NCBI GenBank assembly: GCA_004026145.2
Contig: CP034990.1
Span: 18,678,176 to 18,742,175 of the forward strand
Length of the DNA stretch: 64,000 bases
Reading direction: 5' to 3'
Source: Takifugu bimaculatus
Lineage: Eukaryota; Chordata; Actinopteri; Tetraodontiformes; Tetraodontidae
Shown: positions 57,752 through 64,000 of the stretch, in pieces
How positions within the stretch are numbered: the first letter of the stretch is position 1
Layout of the letters: each line of letters starts with the position of its first letter
Notes under the pieces: model-generated
Databases searched by the model: none
Told to the model about the DNA's origin: nothing
What the model saw: the letters and a program-made list of their open reading frames with translations, nothing else
Program-made: the position numbers and the translations under genes

Positions 57752-58799
57752 TGGTCCCCTGTGTGCCTGTCTGGTTACCCAGCATGCACTGGGTTAGGGA
57801 GAGCTGTTATTGCCCGAACGTCAGGGAGAGGTGAGAGGGGTGAAAGGGCGGAGCGGTCGATAATGAACCCCCTGTGTCCGGCTTTTGAAAAATATTTACT
57901 CGGAACAAGTCGCGCTGAGAAGCGTTCCCATTTAATTCCACAAACTGGAAAACCATTGAATGTTTTTCTCTCTCGGGGTTTTTACAGCAAACAGCTGGAA
58001 GCCCGCCGCGGCTGTTTCTGCGCTTATCTCTCCGGGTTGTGTAACATTTAAAAAGCTCGTGACGGGCCTGATGGAGCGCCGCTCCGCTTATTTTTAGCCT
58101 CCCTGGTTGTGTAAAGATGAGACTGGAAAGTTTGGGAAAGGGCAACACACCCCAGTAAATGTATGTTTTCCTATTTCAGAAGCTTCAATATTTACATACC
58201 TTAAAATTGTGCTTTCATATCCTGTGCTAAAACTGGTGTTTTTGATATAAAAGGAAGTGAAAATCAACATTTAAGGAAATTTAAACCTGGTTTAGGGTTA
58301 AATAGATGAGAGGTTGAATTTTGGTGGGATCAGTTCAGACTAATTTAGATCATCTTGTATTTTGCTGCTTTGTGCTAATAATTCTGCGTCGTAATGGAAA
58401 CTCTTGACTTGTGAGTTTGGAGATTTGAATTCTGCTTGTTTGTTGCCATCTGGTGACAAACGAAGGAATCCTGCAGGACAGAAGAAACGTGAACACACGC
58501 TACAGAAAATAAGCGCACATTAGTGAGCAAAAGCAAGTTCAGAGGAATTAAATGTAAAAGCGATACACAAGTTCTTCGGCGGCCAGATTAAAGGCACGGC
58601 TTGAATTGGAAAAAGTGAAATTGGGCGGAAAACAAAACGACTGAAGACTTTGCGGATACATTTATTTGAGTAAATAGATGAAAGAAAGTGACAAAAATAT
58701 ATAATTACATGTAAACCACCAAATATGTGCAAACACTACAACACTAAAGCGTCTGCTAAACACTTTTATTTTAATTAACTGACCTCTCTCGCTCTCTTA

Positions 58800-58800
<1 letters not shown>

Positions 58801-58834
<34 letters not shown>
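58801..58834. repeat. (CA)n microsatellite
   Basis: CA run of about 17 units in the probable vat1l 3' flank. Confidence 0.9.
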
Positions 58835-58837
<3 letters not shown>

Positions 58838-59510
58838 TAACAAAAAAGGCCTCAGTGAGTTCTTAAAAAAATCTACACGTCTTTTTGTCAATTTTAATCT
58901 AAGGAAACTCGTTTTGTCCCCCAACAGTTTATATTCCAGGTCCGAGCAACTGTTGCTCAGGTGACACGTTTAGTTTCACCTGTATGATACAGATTTTAAA
59001 AACAACCCCCCCAAAAACACCCGATCTGGATTACTTCTGTAAACAAAAACCTCCTACTTCAGAACTGGTAAATAATGAATAATGCTTCATTTAGCAAAAT
59101 CCACGTTTTTTACTTTTATGGAGTCTATTTATCCTATTAAATGCGAACATTTAAAGCCACCTGTGCGCTAATACATGGTTGCTAACAGGCTCAGGTGATC
59201 CATTAATGTTACAACTGGCAACAACAACAAAGGTTGGGGGGGGGGGCAACTGAGGACGTGATTCATTCCCTTCACGGGCGAGTTTCTCAAACATAATTAT
59301 CAGCTTCTGTTTCAGGTCTGAGGATCATACAGGTCTTGCATCATACAGTGAAGCAATAATACCGTTCCAGTGTGACGGAGGGCCCTCGCACTCGTCGTCT
59401 AGGCAACAAACGCCGTTCGTCTTCATCAATGCCGACTGTTGCTAATCAATAGGTGACATCTGCACCAGACAGGAGGCACAGTCATGCATACACGCATACG
59501 GCACATGCAT

Positions 59511-59512
<2 letters not shown>

Positions 59513-59573
<61 letters not shown>
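59513..59573. repeat. long (CA)n microsatellite just 3' of vat1l
   Basis: About 30 CA units begin about 30 bases beyond the expected vat1l stop. In the sequence as given the shifted vat1l frame runs through this tract as (Val-Cys)n. Confidence 0.95.
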
Positions 59574-59574
<1 letters not shown>

Positions 59575-59603
59575 CATGCACAACACTGCATGCTCCCCGG
59601 CGT

Positions 59604-62600
59604 TTAGTGGATGAAGGGATTCGCTCCTTGCTTTCGTTGTCTCCCTCGGGCTCCTCCTCTTCCTCCCCTGCCTCGCTGGTCTCGGTGCTGTCGCTGGCCA
59701 TCTACGGATCAATGTGTGATGCAGATATTATTATTATCATTACTGCTCCTCCACAGGAGGGGAAGCGGAAACACCGAGCAGCGACGAGGCGAAACACATG
59801 CTTTATTTTAAATGTATTCATTTTAAACCTGTGGAAGGTGGTTTAAGCAGTCTGGAACCATTTACCAGAGGGGTGGGGGCCTTCTCAACGTCCAGAATCA
59901 GCTTTCCTATGTTGCCCCTGTCGTGAATTCTCTGCATGGCCTCTTTTACCTGAGAACAAAACGCAGAAATTAACTTAATGCTGCCCAATTAAACAGTGTG
60001 TTTAATTGGGCAGCATTCTCCAATTAAAAGTGCTCTTCTTCGATCTCTGGAAAACGGTTTGATGCATTTTAAAACGGTTTTGGTGCTCATTTAGGCCGCA
60101 GCCGTAGCGATATCAATATCTGGAGATATTGAACAGATTACTGCACGATTCGTCCCCGGAAAACAAGATACAACTGAATGCGCCGCTTTGTCTGGACGCC
60201 ATTGTATCACAAGAAGCCCTTTGTTAAAAGTACAGGAAATTCAGCCAAGACCAAAAATAGGTCAGAACCCTTTCCAACGGGGTAACAACAGGGGCAATAA
60301 CCTGCATCTGATGACAGTTTTACCTCTGAAACTATTCAGCTTTGCTACAAACCCAAACTGCAAGCTGTCAGAGATAAGAGCACATCCATTCTGGCCTTAA
60401 TCACTGCTCACACTCTCAATTCTCCTTCTGGGCATCCTAACAGATGAGGTAGGCTGTGTAGCGCTGACGCTACGGCCTACACCATCCTCCCCTCTCATTA
60501 GATTCCTCGTGGGAAACAGTTACACTGAATGAATGGACAGTCTGCCAGGAAACTGGGAGGTCTTCATGAGAAACTGAACTCCAAAGATATATTGTACACT
60601 TCCTCTAATCTCTGGTTCCTTCTGACTTGTTGGAGTTTAAATGTGGGACCATTTTGACTAATTTTACTATGACAAAGACAGAATATGCATCCGTATAGGT
60701 GATGGGGGTATTTACATCGAAACACTTTATTGTATAGGCTCATACTTCCCACACGTTCCCAAAAGTCAAACGTTTGCCCATACAGAATCACGTTTCCTCT
60801 CCAGAAAGCTTCCACGAGCCGGAACATCTTCTCTCTGTGTCTGATCTCCCTGCCTCCGTGCAGGAGCATGGCAGTAAAATCATGGCAACCACAAAACATC
60901 TGCATTCTGTTTGATTAACTGTCCATTTAGTTGCTGAAGTAGACGCACGCCAACGTGGTTTACGGCTATTCTTACCCATAAGATGCAAATTTAAACTGAA
61001 ACTACTAATGAGTGATTGTCTGTGTGGGTCCATTTACGTAACTCAGCAGACCAGAGCACGTTCACTCTGGACACCATGAGAGGGATCACAGACGGGCGCT
61101 GATCTAGTTTTCTTACTTCCATCAAAGCCTGTCAGGAAGACCGTCGTCATCATTTCTATTTATTATTCGTATCGTGAAGTGTAACTTATAATTTTAATAA
61201 AATCTTTTTGTCAATTATTGGTCTTTTTCTTATAATTATTAATTAATAGAGGCTATGTCTCTGTGTGGGGTTTAAAAAAACTACTGTACCAGTCAGTATA
61301 CTGCTAACAATGTTGATGAAATCATCCATTTTTGCACAGAAGATGGAATAAAACTTTTCTGGGAGCTGAAGAATGATGCGACTGACGTGGTTTTGACGTA
61401 GGTGTTATTATAAGTGCTCTGACAAAGATGTACCTACCCACCATCTGTAGAAGACTGTCCAAAAAGATGCTACACTTTTTAAAAAAAGCTTCTTCTCTTT
61501 GCAAATCACATTACAGATAATTGGTTCTCTCTGTCCAGCTCAGTGGGCTCTTACCTCCTCCAGGGCCCAGAGGGAGTCCACCACTGGCCTGATTTTCTTT
61601 TGTCCATAGAGACACAAGAGTTTGTCCATCACAGATCTCACCAGGCTACATTTCCTGTGCCTGAAAAGGAGGTTGAGGAGCGAGAACCCTGCTATGACTT
61701 TGTTCTCTTCATAGAGTTTAATGGGGTTCACCTTCTCCACCTGCCACCACTGGAGAGGGGGGGGGGGGGGGGGGGAGAAACATCATCCAAAGTTACAAAC
61801 ACGGGCACCTTTCATTTGCAACGAAATGTTCATATTTGTCACATGTTCACGACAGACTGCATCTCTGACTCACAGATTTTGCAAAGCTGAAGAAACTCTT
61901 TGTTTCCCCAGTGACCATGTTTGACGCGCCTGAAAAAACAGAAATAAAGGGATGGTTGGGCGCTGTGGGTTGAGAGGAAGGCGTGATTGGACAGTAATAA
62001 GCAGCCACGAAGTGCGAAAGCTGGGGAGAAACTCTCTAAACCTGATTAAGACTGGGCAGGAAATAACCCCATTAACAACGGAGATGAAATCTTTAAGCCA
62101 ACATTTCTCTTCCAATTCTGATGTCACACCAGCGTTTGTTACAGCCAACTAAATATTAAGAATCAAACGAATAATAGAGCTGTGAGATAAGTCCAGATTT
62201 GTGAGTTTTGACTGCAAATTTACTCATTTAAATCACAATAATAATAATAATAATAATACAAAAAGCGGTTGCTACCATAGAGGATGTAAGTTCCTAAAGG
62301 TTTGAGCAGGTTCAGGCCCTTCCCTGTGTTTTCTCCACACAGACAGTCCAACACTACGTCCACCCCCTCCGGAGAGATCCTAACACATCGAGAGCAAAGT
62401 AAAAGTCAAATCTAGAGAAAGGAATCATAATCAGGAGAATGACATAAAGAGCTACATGATTAACAAGTACTAATCACAGCTTAGCACCGTGGAGCAAACC
62501 AGAGGTTAGTACTGTTCTGAGGATGAATTCCTAACAAAGCAGGTCTGAATATCTGTTGTTGGCCACTGTAGAAACAGAGATGGCACCAAAATAAATTCCT

Positions 62601-63953
62601 AATCAGTAAATAATTAAACAACGGTAAGTCAAGTGTTTGATCCTGGCTTAGGTTACACTCGTTTCTTTATTGGCAGCATGTTGACTGTTCTAACCAAGAG
62701 AATTGGACAAAAACAGACCCGGGAGAGGCACCGATGAGAAAGAAAGAGAGGCATGTTATCCCTGATTCATGACTTTCTGCCTGCTGGCCACGGACACCTG
62801 CTTGGCTAAACTGCTTGGTGGTCTTGTGATTCCCATGGCTTTTTTTTTTTGTGCCTTTTGTAACGAGACTAATTTAGTTGCACTTTGCTCTTTATCCTAG
62901 GAAGAATGTGTGAGCCCAGGAGATGAAAGGCAACGGCTGCTGATACGCAGGCAAAAAGCCTGAAACATTCGGTCGTCCCGAGGAATTATTCCGGCCCTTC
63001 TGAACGATAGAGAGCAGAACACGCAGACGCGGAGCATGTTCCAGATATGACTCAACAATATACTGCTTGTATATCACAGGACAAACAGTGATGGGCAAAT
63101 GTGTCAGGGCCCGTTGGCGGGTCTGCCGCGACACCTGAGTAACAGCACGCTGCGCCTGAATGGAATGTACATGCTTATAATGCTCTGCCCTAATTGGTTC
63201 AGTTGTTCCACGCAGCCAGAGCCGACTACCACCCCACAATATGCTGCTGCTCTCCGAGACGAGCCGTGTGTTGCCATGGGGACCGTGAACACGCAAGGAC
63301 CAAATAAGGCAACAGGTAACATCTGCATCCGTGCGCAGTCGGTGTTATCAAACATATAATTCAGCGCTGCGCAAAGGCACCGGCCGGACTGCAAAAAGAT
63401 CCCCAGAGAATCCGCTCCTACTTTTTGACTTCTTGCATGTAATCAACATTTCTGTCGAAGAGGTGAGTCACGGAGCCCCTGATGGCGGTGTGTTTGAAAC
63501 ACGAGGCGATCCCAAACACTGCGACGTTAGGCACCGTGGAGCATAGCTGAGCCACCGCCTGACCCTGAAACAGCCAACAGAGTGCAACAATTTGCCAATG
63601 AATGAGAACACAATCATGGAAACAGGCCGACGATAGAATCTATCTCTAGAGGCAGCACTTTCCTTCCAGTCAATATCCTTAAATGGCTTTATTTTGCTAA
63701 ATCTATGGATTAACTACGCGGACAGAGATGTACTCACAACACCACCTCCGGCCGAGTGCACCAACACTGACATCCCCTCTCTCAGGTTGGCTACCTCAAA
63801 GAGCATCATATAGGCAGCCACAAAGTTCATGCTGAACGCGGCGGCCTCGGCAAACGTCATTTCATCCGGCATTTTGTAGACAAACTCCGCCGGTGTGCAC
63901 ACAACTTCTGCCCAGGCGTTGCAGTTCACAAAGGCCATGACTCTGTCCCCTAT
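59604..63953 (-). CDS. vat1l: synaptic vesicle VAT1-like protein (partial; one base error suspected)
   Basis: VAT1L is a zinc-free quinone-oxidoreductase-like MDR protein enriched in neurons; its reaction is unknown. Exons (minus): 63738-63953, 63422-63564, 62276-62379, 61874-61929, 61555-61749, 59866-59949, 59604-59701. The 5' exons lie beyond the right edge; the first one here starts IGDRVMAFVNCNAWAEVV. The Rossmann nucleotide motif is SAGGGVGQAVAQ, followed by HLFDRNVDYMQEVKK, DCLCGENTGKGLNLLKPLG, WWQVEKVNPIKLYEENKVI, RPVVDSLWALEE and RIHDRGNIGKLILDVEKAP. The acidic tail MASDSTETSEAGEEEEEPEG fits VAT1L, not VAT1. Phases agree throughout, but the last exon is 98 bases where 99 are needed: one T/A is missing near 59614-59618. 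As given, the frame misses the TAA at 59604-59606 and runs into the downstream CA tract. Confidence 0.94.
59977..60017. repeat. perfect 18-bp inverted repeat at a vat1l 3' splice site
   Basis: The arms 59977-59994 (AATGCTGCCCAATTAAAC) and 60000-60017 are exact reverse complements around a 5-base loop (AGTGT). The hairpin starts about 26 bases upstream, on the minus strand, of the exon 59866-59949 acceptor, so it would fold across the likely branch-point region. Confidence 0.85.
62237..62259. repeat. (AAT)n microsatellite in a vat1l intron
   Basis: Seven to eight AAT units, 17 bases from the donor of exon 62276-62379. Confidence 0.9.
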
Positions 63954-64000
63954 CTGGGAAAAGATGGTCGGGATGACCCAGTGTTATGACAAGGATCATG

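Larger units (their letters stand above)
57752..59603. other. clec3a-vat1l intergenic stretch
   Basis: It contains the upstream region of clec3a, a (CA)n tract at 58801-58834, a poly-G run near 59237, a long (CA)n tract at 59513-59573 and presumably the vat1l 3' UTR. AATAAA-type hexamers occur on the minus strand near 58764. No protein gene was seen. Confidence 0.6.

Noticed and set aside
1..64000. CRISPR array, operon, prophage or plasmid features
   Set aside because: Tandem repeats are simple microsatellites without spacers; all confident genes are spliced vertebrate genes.

Overview
The window looks like nuclear DNA of a ray-finned (teleost) fish. Its genes are vertebrate and split by many short GT-AG introns, the intergenic DNA is compact and full of (CA)n/(GT)n microsatellites, and there are decayed fish-type retroelements (a tRNA-derived SINE and a LINE reverse-transcriptase remnant). 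No prokaryotic, viral, CRISPR or operon-like content was seen. I cannot name the species.

Layout from left to right. (1) The first coding exon of tead1 (minus strand, 0.5-0.7 kb) encodes the start of the TEA DNA-binding domain and appears to begin at a non-AUG codon (AUU); the rest of the gene lies beyond the left edge. (2) About 20 kb without a confident protein gene follows. It holds a GC-rich block near 9.1-9.4 kb that may be a tead1 promoter and 5' exon, microsatellites, a degenerate TACTG-type repeat field, retroelement remnants and one orphan exon-like open segment. (3) mical2 (minus, 20.9-34.2 kb) is an F-actin monooxygenase with FAD, CH, NLS and LIM parts and an unusual C terminus. 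(4) dkk3 (plus, 41.7-43.3 kb) is a short secreted Dickkopf-3-like protein. (5) usp47 (minus, 44.9-56.2 kb, 29 coding exons) is a deubiquitinase. (6) clec3a (minus, 56.8-57.7 kb) is a cartilage C-type lectin. (7) vat1l (minus, 59.6-64 kb) is a VAT1-like MDR-family oxidoreductase whose 5' exons lie beyond the right edge.

Synteny. TEAD1, MICAL2, DKK3 and USP47 are neighbours on human 11p15 with the same relative orientations, but there PARVA and MICALCL lie between TEAD1 and MICAL2; neither was seen here. CLEC3A and VAT1L are neighbours on human 16q23. The usp47/clec3a gap therefore joins two ancestral blocks. The pattern fits one post-duplication teleost paralogon copy that lost parva and the bMERB-coding tail of mical2, but that is inference.

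I rebuilt exon phases by hand for mical2, usp47, dkk3, clec3a and vat1l. mical2 (1068 aa) and clec3a (192 aa) are fully phase-consistent. usp47, dkk3 and vat1l each need exactly one single-base correction inside an otherwise conserved exon. Three independent 1-bp indels in three intact-looking genes point to base-level assembly error rather than gene death. I found no undescribed multi-gene system. The most interesting items are the AUU start of tead1, the odd mical2 C terminus with loss of parva, the short dkk3, microsatellites used as splice signals, and two perfect inverted repeats.
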